A stretch of 64,000 nt of DNA from Bacillus fungorum (GTDB lineage Bacteria; Bacillota; Bacilli; Bacillales; Bacillaceae_G). Below are positions 1 to 7,928 of this stretch, one piece after another (position 1 is the stretch's first letter; every line of letters starts with the position of its first letter). A program made the translations under genes and the position numbers. Location of the stretch: positions 89,282 to 153,281 of the forward strand of contig NZ_NWUW01000010.1 in NCBI RefSeq assembly GCF_002746455.1, in the 5' to 3' direction. Below the pieces are notes generated by a model. The model was not told the origin of the DNA. It searched no databases and saw only the letters and a program-made list of their open reading frames with translations.

Positions 1-892
1 TCAATTACAAGAAGCAATTGGCCCATTCTGGGGCGGTAATGAAGTATGGTTAATTACAGCTGGTGGTGCAACATTTGCTGCCTTCCCAGTCACATATGCC
101 AATATGTTTAGTTATCTCTATACACCGTTATTCTTAGTATTACTTGCACTGTTTGCTCGTGCCGCTGGACTGGAATTCATGCATAAAGATGATTCACCAA
201 TTTGGCAAAAAACTTGTAAATGGGCATTTACAATTGGGAGTTTCTTAATCGCCTTTTTATTCGGTGTTACATTTGCTAACTTGTATTACGGACTACAAAT
301 CGGAAAAAATGGCTATGAAGGAAATTTACTTAGCTTACTAAACCATTACGGTATTTTAGGAGGGTTGTTCTTCACTGCTATATTCGTTGTCTCTGGTGCC
401 CTTTGGGTCATGATTAAAACGACTGGTGAAGTATCCGACCGTGCTTATAAAATTGCAAGACCGTTTTCAATGGCAGCAGCTATTATTTTAGCTATCTTCT
501 ATGTAGCAACTGCTAATCGGACAAACTTATTCCAAAACTTTACGGAATATCCGGTACTATTCATTCTTCCAGTACTTGCAATGCTAATGAGTGTACTCGC
601 ACTTATTATGGTGTACAAACATAAAATTGGCCTTGCATTCACATTCGTTTGCTTAACAATCGCAATGTTTATGACAACTGGCTTTGCAGGTATGTTCCCA
701 AGAATGTTACCATCTCGTATTAATGACGCTTATAGTACAACGCTATATAACGCAGCTGGTAGTCAATTAAACTTAAAAATTATGTTCTTCGTTGCAATGG
801 TTATGGTACCAATTGTTATTGGATATCAACTTTGGAGCTACAGTATCTTTAAAAATAAGATCCATAAAGACTCTGCTAAAGGGTATCACTAA
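1..892 (+). CDS. cydB: Cytochrome bd ubiquinol oxidase subunit II (3' part)
   Basis: Subunit II of the cytochrome bd terminal oxidase, which with CydA passes electrons from menaquinol to oxygen in the membrane. The reading frame is open from base 2, so the gene begins before the window. The residues ahead of the first internal Met include the conserved CydB stretch IGPFWGGNEVWLITAGG. Hydrophobic helices follow throughout, ending in a short basic tail. The first ATG at 104 is internal and should not be taken as the start. A strong terminator follows the stop codon. Identification is from the conserved stretch and the membrane pattern; cydA would lie to the left, outside the window. Confidence 0.93.
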   Translation, partial: QLQEAIGPFWGGNEVWLITAGGATFAAFPVTYANMFSYLYTPLFLVLLALFARAAGLEFMHKDDSPIWQKTCKWAFTIGSFLIAFLFGVTFANLYYGLQIGKNGYEGNLLSLLNHYGILGGLFFTAIFVVSGALWVMIKTTGEVSDRAYKIARPFSMAAAIILAIFYVATANRTNLFQNFTEYPVLFILPVLAMLMSVLALIMVYKHKIGLAFTFVCLTIAMFMTTGFAGMFPRMLPSRINDAYSTTLYNAAGSQLNLKIMFFVAMVMVPIVIGYQLWSYSIFKNKIHKDSAKGYH

Positions 893-901
893 AATGAAAA
901 G

Positions 902-932
902 AGACACTTCGTTTTTGAAGTGTCTTTTTTTA
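902..932 (+). terminator. Rho-independent terminator after cydB
   Basis: A nine-base stem (AGACACTTC with GAAGTGTCT) is followed by a T run, ten bases after the cydB stop. Confidence 0.9.
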
Positions 933-1060
933 CGTATGATTTTTGATAAGATGTTATATTTCCAATCTAACAACTATAATACAGAAGAATCATTAACAAC
1001 TCACAGTTAAATTGTATCACACAACAAACATATTACTTTATGCAACTTTGCATATAAAAA

Positions 1061-1276
1061 TTATAACGTAGATTGGATTACTTGATCATACACATCGTTA
1101 TCCCCTACATCCGCTGTACTAATACCACTAAACGTCCTCACATTAAATCCTGTATTCGATGATCCCGACCCATTATACGCTTTCGTCTTTTCAATAGGCT
1201 GTACGTTATATTTATCACCTAAATTAATCGTTCCATTGCAGTTTTCAATAATAACACCTTCCACAACTGACGGCAT
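1061..1276 (-). CDS. GerPA/GerPF-family spore germination protein
   Basis: A 71-residue protein resembling the GerPF type of small spore proteins, which in Bacillus help germinants pass the spore coat. It opens with MPSVVEGV, then has NCNGTINLGDKYNV and KAYNGSGSSNTGF, which match the pattern I know for GerPF (MPSVVG, NGSFNLGD, KAYNGSGASN). I chose the ATG at 1276 because AGGTGA lies a few bases upstream; an in-frame ATG at 1294 has a poorer site. It stands alone rather than in a gerPABCDEF operon, so it is a paralogue. The family call is firm; the exact role is not known. Confidence 0.8.
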   Translation of the reverse strand: MPSVVEGVIIENCNGTINLGDKYNVQPIEKTKAYNGSGSSNTGFNVRTFSGISTADVGDNDVYDQVIQSTL

Positions 1277-1345
1277 TTTGTCACCTACTTTCATTTCCTT
1301 ACTTTCATTTTATGAAAAGCGCCTAAAAAAATAGCATGTTTCAAT

Positions 1346-1380
1346 AAGAAAAAGCACTCAGAGTGAGTGCTTTTTCTTAT
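1346..1380 (-). terminator. Terminator of the SLH protein gene
   Basis: A 15-base stem (AAGAAAAAGCACTCA with its complement) around GAG overlaps the stop codon of the SLH gene. The A run on the plus strand gives a T run on the minus strand. Confidence 0.85.
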
Positions 1381-2201
1381 TTACCTTTTTTCTTTCTCTC
1401 ACAAGCGATTCCATCGCCATCACGATCTAAATGCTTACCGTAATAAGGACTATCTCTTGTAATATCATAATATCCCGCATCGTTTGCTTCTTTACAGTTA
1501 GCAAAGCGTTTCGGATCCGGCTTTACTTCTGGTTTCACTTCCGGTTTTACTTCTGGTTTCGGTTGTGGTTGTTTTGCTCCTGGTCTTTCTTCAAGTGGTA
1601 ACGTTGCATTATATAAGAACTGAACGTATTGCTCACGACTTACATGCATTCTAGGTGCGAATGTGCCATCACCAGTTCCAGCTGTAATATAATTTGATTT
1701 AATTGCAGTAATCGCAGGATTCGCCCATCCATTTCTATCTACATCCGGGAAATTATGATCCCCTCTTATTTGCAATTGGAATCCCTTTGTTAAAATTTGT
1801 GCCATTTCATCACGAGTAAGTGAATCTTTCGGTCTAAATTTTCCTGTGCCATCACCAGCGAATACACCCATCTCTGTTAAAGCAAGAATCTCTTTTTTAA
1901 ACCTAGTCGAACGATCCGTAACATCTTTATATGGATTATTATACTGTTCTTTTACGACTGGCTTTAATTGACGGAACATAAGAGCTGCAACTTGCTCACG
2001 CGTTACATCATCACCAAATCCAAAAATCCCATTTCCGTATCCAGCAACAACGTTTTTATTTGCTAAATCCATAATTGCCTTATAAGACCAATGATTGTTT
2101 GGAACATCTTTAAACTCTACACTTGCCTGTGCTGTTCCAATTGAAGTAAATGCTGTAGTTGCAACAATTGCACCTGTTAAAATTAATTTTTTAAATCCCA
2201 T
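1377..2201 (-). CDS. S-layer homology protein with C-terminal excalibur domain
   Basis: A secreted, wall-bound protein of 274 residues. Residues 1-27 are a signal peptide ending AQA. Three SLH repeats follow (about 28-72, 90-135 and 150-195), the module that in the B. cereus group binds pyruvylated secondary cell-wall polysaccharide. A proline-rich linker (about 206-231) carries three EVKP units. The C-terminal excalibur domain (about 233-270) contains the calcium-type loop DRDGDGIACE. No catalytic domain is visible, so a structural or calcium-linked wall role is inferred. AAGGAGA precedes the ATG. It is transcribed alone and ends at its own terminator. Confidence 0.88.
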   Translation of the reverse strand: MGFKKLILTGAIVATTAFTSIGTAQASVEFKDVPNNHWSYKAIMDLANKNVVAGYGNGIFGFGDDVTREQVAALMFRQLKPVVKEQYNNPYKDVTDRSTRFKKEILALTEMGVFAGDGTGKFRPKDSLTRDEMAQILTKGFQLQIRGDHNFPDVDRNGWANPAITAIKSNYITAGTGDGTFAPRMHVSREQYVQFLYNATLPLEERPGAKQPQPKPEVKPEVKPEVKPDPKRFANCKEANDAGYYDITRDSPYYGKHLDRDGDGIACERKKKGK

Positions 2202-2287
2202 GCTTAAGTCTCCTTCTCTTTCCTATAATAACCACTTAACAATATAACAAATTATTCTAATATAATTTGTCGCATTATGTCGAAAAC

Positions 2288-2315
2288 AAAAAAGAATCCA
2301 GCAGGATTCTTTTTT
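2288..2315. terminator. Bidirectional-type terminator hairpin
   Basis: Stem AGAATCC/GGATTCT with an A run on the left and a T run on the right. No gene ends directly beside it. Confidence 0.6.
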
Positions 2316-2464
2316 GCTAAGCACGAATAGCAAGTTTGGAGACAGTTGACTTCTTCAAAATTTTATTAGGGGTAATATTTTGAAAAAGAAAGCCTTTCAT
2401 ATGTAGGTTAACACTACTGGAATATATAGTAAATTGATAATGTTTATACGGAAGATTACCAATA

Positions 2465-2516
2465 TTTAGTATAGATAGTTTCCACTATGAAAACAGTGAA
2501 AACCATCTATACTAAA
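2465..2516 (-). repeat. Imperfect inverted repeat, about 22-bp stem
   Basis: TTTAGTATAGAT at the left matches ATCTATACTAAA at the right, and the stem continues inward to CACT/AGTG around an eight-base loop. The two internal mismatches become G-U pairs only if the minus strand is transcribed. Confidence 0.6.
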
Positions 2517-2520
2517 CAAT

Positions 2521-2549
2521 AAAAGGTGCCTTCAAAGAAGACACCTTTT
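2521..2549. terminator. Terminator-like hairpin
   Basis: AAAAGGTG-C-CTTC pairs with GAAG-A-CACCTTTT around AAA. T runs are present in both directions. Confidence 0.55.
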
Positions 2550-2562
2550 GCGCTTTTCATAA

Positions 2563-2660
2563 ACAGACACTATAAAACAGAATTATTTATTGTTATACGA
2601 TTGTTAGATACAAAAAGTAGAGGGAAATGTTTGTATTAAATTCTGCTTTATAAAGTCTGT
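2563..2660. repeat. 98-bp element with imperfect 22-bp terminal inverted repeats
   Basis: The 22 bases at 2563-2584 and the reverse complement of 2639-2660 differ at only three positions. The inner 54 bases are AT-rich with no open frame. It could be a small non-autonomous repeat or a structured RNA. Confidence 0.5.
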
Positions 2661-2723
2661 CTACAGCTTATATTTTAATCCTCTTCCCTTGAAAATAAAT
2701 ACAATATGCATAATTGCATACCT

Positions 2724-2750
2724 AAAAAAAAGGCACTCTACTGAGTACCC
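2724..2750 (-). terminator. Minus-strand terminator without a visible gene
   Basis: Read on the minus strand, GGTACTC pairs with GAGTGCC around AGTA and is followed by eight T residues. No coding sequence lies upstream on that strand. Confidence 0.5.
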
Positions 2751-2917
2751 CTTCAACCATTTTACTTTTAATATATCGCTTTGAATATATTGTAACATAC
2801 GTATTCAAATATTTTATTGAGAAAATTCAAAATCCTTTTTTTTTCATTTTCAATTATAAAATCATGTAATATAGAAGGTATGTCAAATTCTTATATAAAT
2901 TGAGGTGTACTATATTT

Positions 2918-3952
2918 ATGTATTTTGGAATTATTCCTCTTATATTGCTTATTATTTTTCTTATCTCATATTTAAAAGATCCACGAAAAATAATAAATGG
3001 TTTTTTATTTAATACCTTTTTCTGTTTTTTCCTTCTTTTTTGTGTAATTGTATCTTTGAACTCAGATAGTGATGTCCTACGCTACATTATATTTTTACCT
3101 TTTTTAGCACTTATCATTATACTTCCTTTTGGTATTATTGCCTTAATGGTTGGGCTATTTCTGAATGCTAGAATTTTAATGAAGCGAGAAGGACGACGTT
3201 TCACTAACTGTTTAACACTCATTGCTGCTTTGGGGATGTTATTCTTTATGTTACTCCCTATTATAAATCCAGCAAGTTTGTTCTCATCACATTTCCAACC
3301 TATTTTTGCTGGTATTTCTCTTATAAGCGTATATTTCTTCATACACTTATCTAACTTCTTAAGCGCTTATTTTCTATATCAATTCAACAGACCAAGGCGT
3401 AATCAAGATTTCATCATCGTTCTTGGTAGCGGCTTAATTAATGATAAAGTACCACCTTTACTTGCAAGTCGTATTAATAAAGCGATCGACTTTTACTGGA
3501 AACAAGCAGCTGTGAATACACCACCAACAATCATTTTCTCTGGTGGACAAGGTCCAGATGAAGGTCTTCCAGAAGCCGAAGCGATGCAAAAGTACGCTGT
3601 TGAAAAAGGGATTCCTCTTGAACATACAGTGCAAGAAAATCGTTCTGTAAACACATATCAAAATATGTCGTTCTCTAAAGAAATTATGGATTCTTTAAAA
3701 CCTGAAGGTAAGTATAGAAGTATTTTCACAACGAATAATTTCCATCTTTTCCGCGCTGGGATATATGCAAGACAAGCTGGTCTTAATAGCCAAGGAATCG
3801 GATCAAAAACTGCATTTTATTACTGGCCTAATGCAATGATTCGCGAATATGTCGCAATTGTCGTCATGGGACGTAAGCGCCATATGAAAGTATGTGGAAC
3901 GATTTTAGGCTTCGCTTTATTCCTAACAGTCCTTAGTTTTATTGTTTCTTAA
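2918..3952 (+). CDS. YdcF/SanA-type (DUF218) membrane protein
   Basis: A protein of 344 residues. The N-terminal part (about 1-165) is a run of hydrophobic helices. The C-terminal part is a DUF218 domain with FIIVLGSGL, IIFSGGQG, EAEAMQKYAVEKGIP and FTTNNFHLFRAG, the usual order of motifs for this family. These proteins sit at the membrane and are linked to envelope maintenance, but no reaction is established. I chose the ATG at 2918, downstream of GAGGTG, over an upstream TTG at 2900. It is a single gene closed by a hairpin at 3958-3982. Confidence 0.8.
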   Translation: MYFGIIPLILLIIFLISYLKDPRKIINGFLFNTFFCFFLLFCVIVSLNSDSDVLRYIIFLPFLALIIILPFGIIALMVGLFLNARILMKREGRRFTNCLTLIAALGMLFFMLLPIINPASLFSSHFQPIFAGISLISVYFFIHLSNFLSAYFLYQFNRPRRNQDFIIVLGSGLINDKVPPLLASRINKAIDFYWKQAAVNTPPTIIFSGGQGPDEGLPEAEAMQKYAVEKGIPLEHTVQENRSVNTYQNMSFSKEIMDSLKPEGKYRSIFTTNNFHLFRAGIYARQAGLNSQGIGSKTAFYYWPNAMIREYVAIVVMGRKRHMKVCGTILGFALFLTVLSFIVS

Positions 3953-3957
3953 CATTC

Positions 3958-3982
3958 TCCCATCCTTTCATAAGGATGGGAT
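3958..3982 (+). terminator. Terminator after the DUF218 gene
   Basis: CCCATCCTT pairs with AAGGATGGG, followed by a T-containing stretch. Confidence 0.7.
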
Positions 3983-4140
3983 TTCCTATACCCATTTCAA
4001 AAATATTTTAAAGATAATATGGTGATAATATTCCCTGCATACATCCATTAAAGGAGAATTTTTTCATATTAAATGTTAAAATAAGATTTAGGTGTAAATT
4101 ACGTAACAAATAAGAAACTAGTTTGAAACGAGGAAATTAT

Positions 4141-5013
4141 ATGGAGAAAATTATCACAAACAAGCGCAATAAGCTAAAAATTGCTTCAAAAGCTTTGATG
4201 ATTATTATCGGGGCATTTATCACAGCGTACGGATTAGAAGCAGTATTAATTCCAAATAACGTATCAGACGGTGGTGTGACTGGTTTAAGTATTGTTAGTT
4301 CAAGATTATTTGGATTGCCATTAGGAGCTCTAATCGCAGTTATTAACATTCCTTTCGTTTGGTTAGGATATAAGCAAATCGGTAAAAGCTTTGCGATTTA
4401 TTCTATTATCGGAATTGCTTCATTAGCGATAGGTACCGTTGTCATGCACGGAATACCAGCCATTATTGAAGGCGATACATTATTAGTTACAGTTGTTGGT
4501 GGTATTATCATCGGTTTTGGTATGGGACTCGCATTACGTAACGGCGGGGCATTAGATGGAATCGATATGCTAGCTGTATTGCTTTCTCGTAAATTACCAT
4601 TTGGAACGAGTGACCTTATCTTATTCTTAAACATGTTCGTATTTATTTTCGTATCAACAGTATTCGGCCTTCAAGGAGCTATCCTTTCGGCCATTGCTTA
4701 CTTTATCGCTTCGAAAGTGATTCATATCGTTGAAGTTGGTTTAAGTGGTTCAAAAGCATTTAAAATTATCACAAAAGAGCCTGAATTAATGGTAGAAACC
4801 ATTCGCGATCGTTTAGGCCGAAGCGCGACGTATAACGAAGTGTACGGTGGTTATTCAAGAGAGAAATTCAAAGAAATTTCTTGTGTAATTAACCGTTTAG
4901 AAGAAAGTAAAATGAAAGAACTTATTAATGAAATCGATCCAAATGCCTTTATTACAGTTTATGACGTAGCAGAAGTAAAAGGCGGTAACTTTAAGAAACG
5001 TGATATTCATTAA
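4141..5013 (+). CDS. YitT-family membrane protein (DUF161 + DUF2179)
   Basis: A 290-residue integral membrane protein of the YitT family. The first two thirds hold about five to six hydrophobic helices with YGLEAVLIPNNVSDGGVTG and LRNGGALDGIDM, typical of DUF161. The last 80 residues form the soluble DUF2179 domain (FKIITKEPELM, YSREKFKEISCVINRLE). The substrate is unknown; a transport role is only inferred. The ATG at 4141 follows GAGGAAATT; an in-frame TTG at 4123 lacks a ribosome site. The gene is alone and ends at a strong terminator. Confidence 0.87.
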   Translation: MEKIITNKRNKLKIASKALMIIIGAFITAYGLEAVLIPNNVSDGGVTGLSIVSSRLFGLPLGALIAVINIPFVWLGYKQIGKSFAIYSIIGIASLAIGTVVMHGIPAIIEGDTLLVTVVGGIIIGFGMGLALRNGGALDGIDMLAVLLSRKLPFGTSDLILFLNMFVFIFVSTVFGLQGAILSAIAYFIASKVIHIVEVGLSGSKAFKIITKEPELMVETIRDRLGRSATYNEVYGGYSREKFKEISCVINRLEESKMKELINEIDPNAFITVYDVAEVKGGNFKKRDIH

Positions 5014-5025
5014 TCATTATGAATA

Positions 5026-5063
5026 AAGAGGGTGTGCCAACAATTTGGCACACCCTCTTCTTA
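5026..5063 (+). terminator. Strong terminator after the YitT gene
   Basis: A 15-base perfect stem (AAGAGGGTGTGCCAA and complement) around CAAT, followed by TTCTTATT. Confidence 0.9.
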
Positions 5064-5117
5064 TTATAAAGTTTTTGTCGGTAAGTCAATATATTTTAAT
5101 AATCGCTGATATATTTT

Positions 5118-5322
5118 TTACTCGCCCCATCTTCCCCCGCTTTTAATCCATGCTACGTATTTTTGAAAGGAGGGGCAGTGGAGCGGAGTATATAGAAATA
5201 GAGTACATGTACATAGTATCCATAGAATACCTACTACAAAGTGAAATTTCATCGTTGTGCTAATAAACAAACTGAGGAATAAGACGAGGAACAGAATCAA
5301 ACTAAACTTTATATATATTCAT
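5118..5322 (-). pseudogene. Small membrane protein gene, frameshifted just after its start
   Basis: A good ribosome site (AAGGAGGAG) precedes the ATG at 5322-5320, but that frame stops after six codons (MNIYKV). One base removed from the AAA, or one more TA unit in the preceding TATATATA tract, would join it to a 60-residue hydrophobic frame ending GGRWGE. That downstream frame has no ribosome site of its own. The restored product would be about 67-68 residues with an N-terminal membrane segment and three Cys. I do not recognise the family. It could be a mutation, a switchable tract or a sequencing error. Confidence 0.6.
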
Positions 5323-5379
5323 AATAATCTCCTCCTTATAACTTAATTGCACCAGCTACAAGGAATTAAGTTCCATAAT

Positions 5380-5421
5380 AAAAAAAGACCAAAAAGCAAA
5401 TTCCACTCTTCGGTCTCTCTA
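5380..5421 (-). terminator. Terminator of the PspA-DUF4247 operon
   Basis: On the minus strand AGACCGAAG pairs with CTTTTTGGTCT, followed by TTTTTTTATT, directly after the DUF4247 stop codon. Confidence 0.7.
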
Positions 5422-6237
5422 CTATCTTCTCTTCGTAATGTTTCCCGAACCACCGACCCTCGTTTTTGGGGGAGATGTATTCTTTGGCGGAGTTTTAATA
5501 GATGATTTCGGCTTCACATCTGATCCGCTCGAACCACCTGGATTTTTCGTTATTTTCCCTTTGCTTCCAGTAGAAGGCGGAGGGGTACTACTTCCTTTTT
5601 TCGTAATACTTCCTGTATCTCCTACAGAAGATTTCGAATCTACATTATCGCCACGCTTAATAATAGATCCTTTTCCTTCCTTCGTAATTGGAGGCGGGGT
5701 TTTCTTTTCTTCTTTCGTAGGTGGTCTCTCTGGAATAACCGGTTTATAATTTTGTCTGTCATTATATCCGCGATAATCACCTGGTGATGATTTTCGTGAA
5801 CCGAATATATCGTTTATTATACTCCCCATAATATATCCTTGTAAGAAGGATGGTTGGTAATTTTGACGAACAAATTCTTCATTACTTACTTCAATTAACG
5901 TATCAGATGGTTTCTCTTTATCCTTTTGAAGACTATATATTTCACCCGAATAAACGAGAAACATTTGATTTTCGTCTTCTTTAGATGCTTGCTTCGGTTT
6001 CCTTTCAGCTATAAGTTCCTTCGCTACGTCAGGAACAGACCGATTGGCGGCCCTATACACGTAAGATTCTTGTTTACCTTCCTTTTTGACAGACTCAAGT
6101 GGATAACGGTCTTGAATTGACTTTGTCTGTCCGCCTTGATAATCTGATAAGGCATAACCAACAACAACAAGTAATGTAACAATAACAAGTATAGAGATCA
6201 CAAGCGATTTAATCATGGTAAACAATCGTTTTGACAT
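5422..6237 (-). CDS. DUF4247 family protein with low-complexity tail
   Basis: The last gene of a four-gene operon, 271 residues. One membrane segment near the N-terminus (about 8-32) is followed by a globular part to about residue 140 (the DUF4247 region, with YPLESVKK and VYRAANRSVPDVAKELI). The remainder is a Ser/Thr/Pro/Gly/Lys-rich tail with repeated GSITKKG, GKITKN and GNITKR units. It is probably an anchored extracytoplasmic protein whose tail could contact the wall; no activity is known. It starts 12 bases after the DUF4178 stop, which supports co-expression with the PspA homologue upstream. Confidence 0.75.
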   Translation of the reverse strand: MSKRLFTMIKSLVISILVIVTLLVVVGYALSDYQGGQTKSIQDRYPLESVKKEGKQESYVYRAANRSVPDVAKELIAERKPKQASKEDENQMFLVYSGEIYSLQKDKEKPSDTLIEVSNEEFVRQNYQPSFLQGYIMGSIINDIFGSRKSSPGDYRGYNDRQNYKPVIPERPPTKEEKKTPPPITKEGKGSIIKRGDNVDSKSSVGDTGSITKKGSSTPPPSTGSKGKITKNPGGSSGSDVKPKSSIKTPPKNTSPPKTRVGGSGNITKRR

Positions 6238-6249
6238 GATTACGCCCCC

Positions 6250-6756
6250 TTACGTTGCTCTTATGATTTGTACATCAGCAGGAATAATTGCTTCTCCCTC
6301 ATACATCATTGTGCGACCATTTTGCCATTCAATACGTAATAATTTCCGGTTATCTGATTGGAATTCCCATACATACTGTTCCTCTGAAGCAGAGAATGGT
6401 GTTTTCCCCATCACAACAACACGTCCGTTATATTGCTCTTCCATATGGTACTCGGTATCATCCATTTCAATTGTCGTCGGAATTTCATCAATTGAATCTA
6501 AACGACCATCAATTGGTGTATATAATTTGTAATACGTATTTTCACGGTCTTCAATTTTTAAATAACGAATGTCTTTTCCGTCTTGCAGCGTCAAAACAAT
6601 TTCCTTGCGCGAATGCATACTCGTTTTCCCAATTAATTCATACATGACTAATGAAACTTCAATCATATCGCCAGGAGCTAACGTTAAAAGACTTTTTTCT
6701 GGCTTCGGCTGCTCTGGGCTTTTCATTATATTTTTAATTCGTTTAAATAAACTCAT
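6250..6756 (-). CDS. DUF4178 protein
   Basis: A soluble protein of 168 residues, the third gene of the PspA operon. It is a beta-rich sequence with KSLLTLAPGDMIEV near the start, then EIVLTLQDGKDIRYLKIEDRE, TEYHMEEQYNGRV and a C-terminal YEGEAIIPADVQIIRAT. I assign it to DUF4178 from this pattern and from its neighbours, since DUF350, DUF4178, DUF4247 and PspA-like proteins are often encoded together. No catalytic residues are evident. The function is unknown; an adaptor in a membrane-stress system is a guess. Confidence 0.7.
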   Translation of the reverse strand: MSLFKRIKNIMKSPEQPKPEKSLLTLAPGDMIEVSLVMYELIGKTSMHSRKEIVLTLQDGKDIRYLKIEDRENTYYKLYTPIDGRLDSIDEIPTTIEMDDTEYHMEEQYNGRVVVMGKTPFSASEEQYVWEFQSDNRKLLRIEWQNGRTMMYEGEAIIPADVQIIRAT

Positions 6757-6777
6757 GATCTACCCCTCCTTTTCTCT

Positions 6778-7182
6778 TTATAAACAAGCACCTAAAATAA
6801 GTGCACCAACAATATGTAATGATCCAGCTAACATGGCATGCGCAACGCTGCCTTCTTTCGTTCCTTCTTCTAAATCTAAACCAGACATTTTCTTTAATAC
6901 GAATTCGATAAACATTTCTACAACTAATAAAATAACGAAAGAAACTGCGGAAGCAAGAAGCGCCTGCCATAAGTCATTTGCTTTCGTTATTGATTGGGAT
7001 AAAATGTACCCTTGCGCAAATAATTTCATAACGAAACGAGTGGTTACAGCTGTATTCCCATTTTTTATTTCTTTTAAATCATTGTATTTTGTAAAAATTG
7101 AATCAACCCACATAATTGCAAATAAAAGTACTGCACTCGCTCCAGTCCATACAAGCATGGCTAATACATTTGTCCATGTCAT
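6778..7182 (-). CDS. DUF350 (YjfL-type) membrane protein
   Basis: A membrane protein of 134 residues with four predicted helices (about 5-25, 48-60, 74-98 and 112-133), the usual layout of the DUF350/YjfL family. It carries FAQGYILSQSITKANDLWQALLASA and a Gly-rich last helix. It is the second gene of the PspA operon, after an internal hairpin. In E. coli a DUF350 protein (YjfL) lies beside a PspA-like protein (YjfJ), so the pairing is conserved across phyla. The biochemical role is unknown. Confidence 0.78.
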   Translation of the reverse strand: MTWTNVLAMLVWTGASAVLLFAIMWVDSIFTKYNDLKEIKNGNTAVTTRFVMKLFAQGYILSQSITKANDLWQALLASAVSFVILLVVEMFIEFVLKKMSGLDLEEGTKEGSVAHAMLAGSLHIVGALILGACL

Positions 7183-7211
7183 TGCAAAACCTCCTCTAAA
7201 AAGTAATAGAA

Positions 7212-7241
7212 AACCGACATGAATTTATTTAGACATGTCGG
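7212..7241 (-). terminator. Hairpin between pspA-like gene and DUF350 gene
   Basis: AACCGACATG pairs with CATGTCGGTT and a short T run follows on the minus strand. Its place inside the gene cluster suggests partial termination, giving more PspA than downstream products. Confidence 0.7.
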
Positions 7242-7262
7242 TTCATTTGTCTCTATTTTATA

Positions 7263-7928
7263 TTATTTCTCATACTGCTTCATAATACGAGCTAATTCAT
7301 CGTCAACAGCAGAATTTTTATTTAAGCTTGCGAATTCATCATCTAATGATTTTTCTTTCTTATAAACTTCGCCGCTTGCTTCTGCTTCAGCCTCTAATTG
7401 AAGAGCTTTCTCTTCCATACGGCTTAAACCAGCTTTCGCTGAATTTGAATCAAATCCAGACATCGCCTGATTAATATTCTTTTGTGCTTTTGCTGCATTT
7501 ACACGTGCTACAAGTGTTTCACGTTTATTTTTCAGCTCTGTTAATTGCTTACGCATTTCTTCTAACTTCGCACGAAGATTATCAGCAGCAGCTTTGTTTT
7601 GCTCGTAGCTTGCTTTATACTCATTCATCTTTTGCTCTGCATTTTGTTTTTCCTCTAAGGCACGGCGCGCAAGATCTAAATTACTAGCTTGAACAGCCAT
7701 ATGAGCTTGCTCTTCACGTTTTTTCACAAGTGCTTCTTGCTCTTCAAATAATAATTTAAATTTCTTCTCAAGTGCGATTTGAGCTGCTACACTTTTCTCA
7801 GCTTCTTGTACATCCGCTTGCATATCGCGTAAATATTGATCTGTCATCTTAACTGGATCTTCCGCTTTTTCAATTAATGAATACACATTTGACATTGTTA
7901 AATCTCGTAATCGTTTAAATACAGACAT
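7263..7928 (-). CDS. PspA/IM30-family membrane stress protein
   Basis: A 221-residue, almost wholly coiled-coil protein of the PspA/IM30 (ESCRT-III-like) family, which binds and stabilises stressed membranes from the cytoplasmic side. It begins MSVFKRLRDLTMSNVYSLIEKAEDPVKM, the typical amphipathic start, and ends in a short acidic segment with DDELARIMKQYEK. I place the start at 7928, where AGGAGGAATTC precedes the ATG, rather than at an in-frame ATG nine codons upstream. It is the first gene of the operon with DUF350, DUF4178 and DUF4247. A second, typical liaH/pspA may exist elsewhere in the genome. Confidence 0.88.
   Translation of the reverse strand: MSVFKRLRDLTMSNVYSLIEKAEDPVKMTDQYLRDMQADVQEAEKSVAAQIALEKKFKLLFEEQEALVKKREEQAHMAVQASNLDLARRALEEKQNAEQKMNEYKASYEQNKAAADNLRAKLEEMRKQLTELKNKRETLVARVNAAKAQKNINQAMSGFDSNSAKAGLSRMEEKALQLEAEAEASGEVYKKEKSLDDEFASLNKNSAVDDELARIMKQYEK

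Larger units (their letters stand above)
2202..2917. other. Intergenic region rich in hairpins, no gene recognised
   Basis: About 700 bases with no convincing gene on either strand. It holds the promoter side of the SLH gene, three terminator-like hairpins (2288-2315, 2521-2549, 2724-2750) and two longer imperfect inverted repeats (2465-2516 and 2563-2660). The hairpin at 2724-2750 ends in a T run only on the minus strand and has no visible gene ahead of it, so a small RNA or a dead gene is possible. Confidence 0.6.

Noticed and set aside
2376..2405. Eight-codon frame (KKKAFHM) after AGGGGTAAT, possibly a leader peptide
   Set aside because: Nothing downstream is on the same strand within reach, and the frame is too short to judge.
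5068..5115. AT-rich partial inverted repeat near AATATATT and GATATATT
   Set aside because: It might be a copy of a dispersed B. cereus-group repeat, but the pairing is weak and I could not verify a second copy in the window.
5438..5749. Plus-strand frame of 103 codons
   Set aside because: It is the mirror of the low-complexity tail of the DUF4247 gene, with no ribosome site or domain.
6569..7222. Plus-strand frame of 217 codons
   Set aside because: It lies opposite the DUF4178 and DUF350 genes, which have good starts and family motifs; its own codon pattern is poor and it has no ribosome site.
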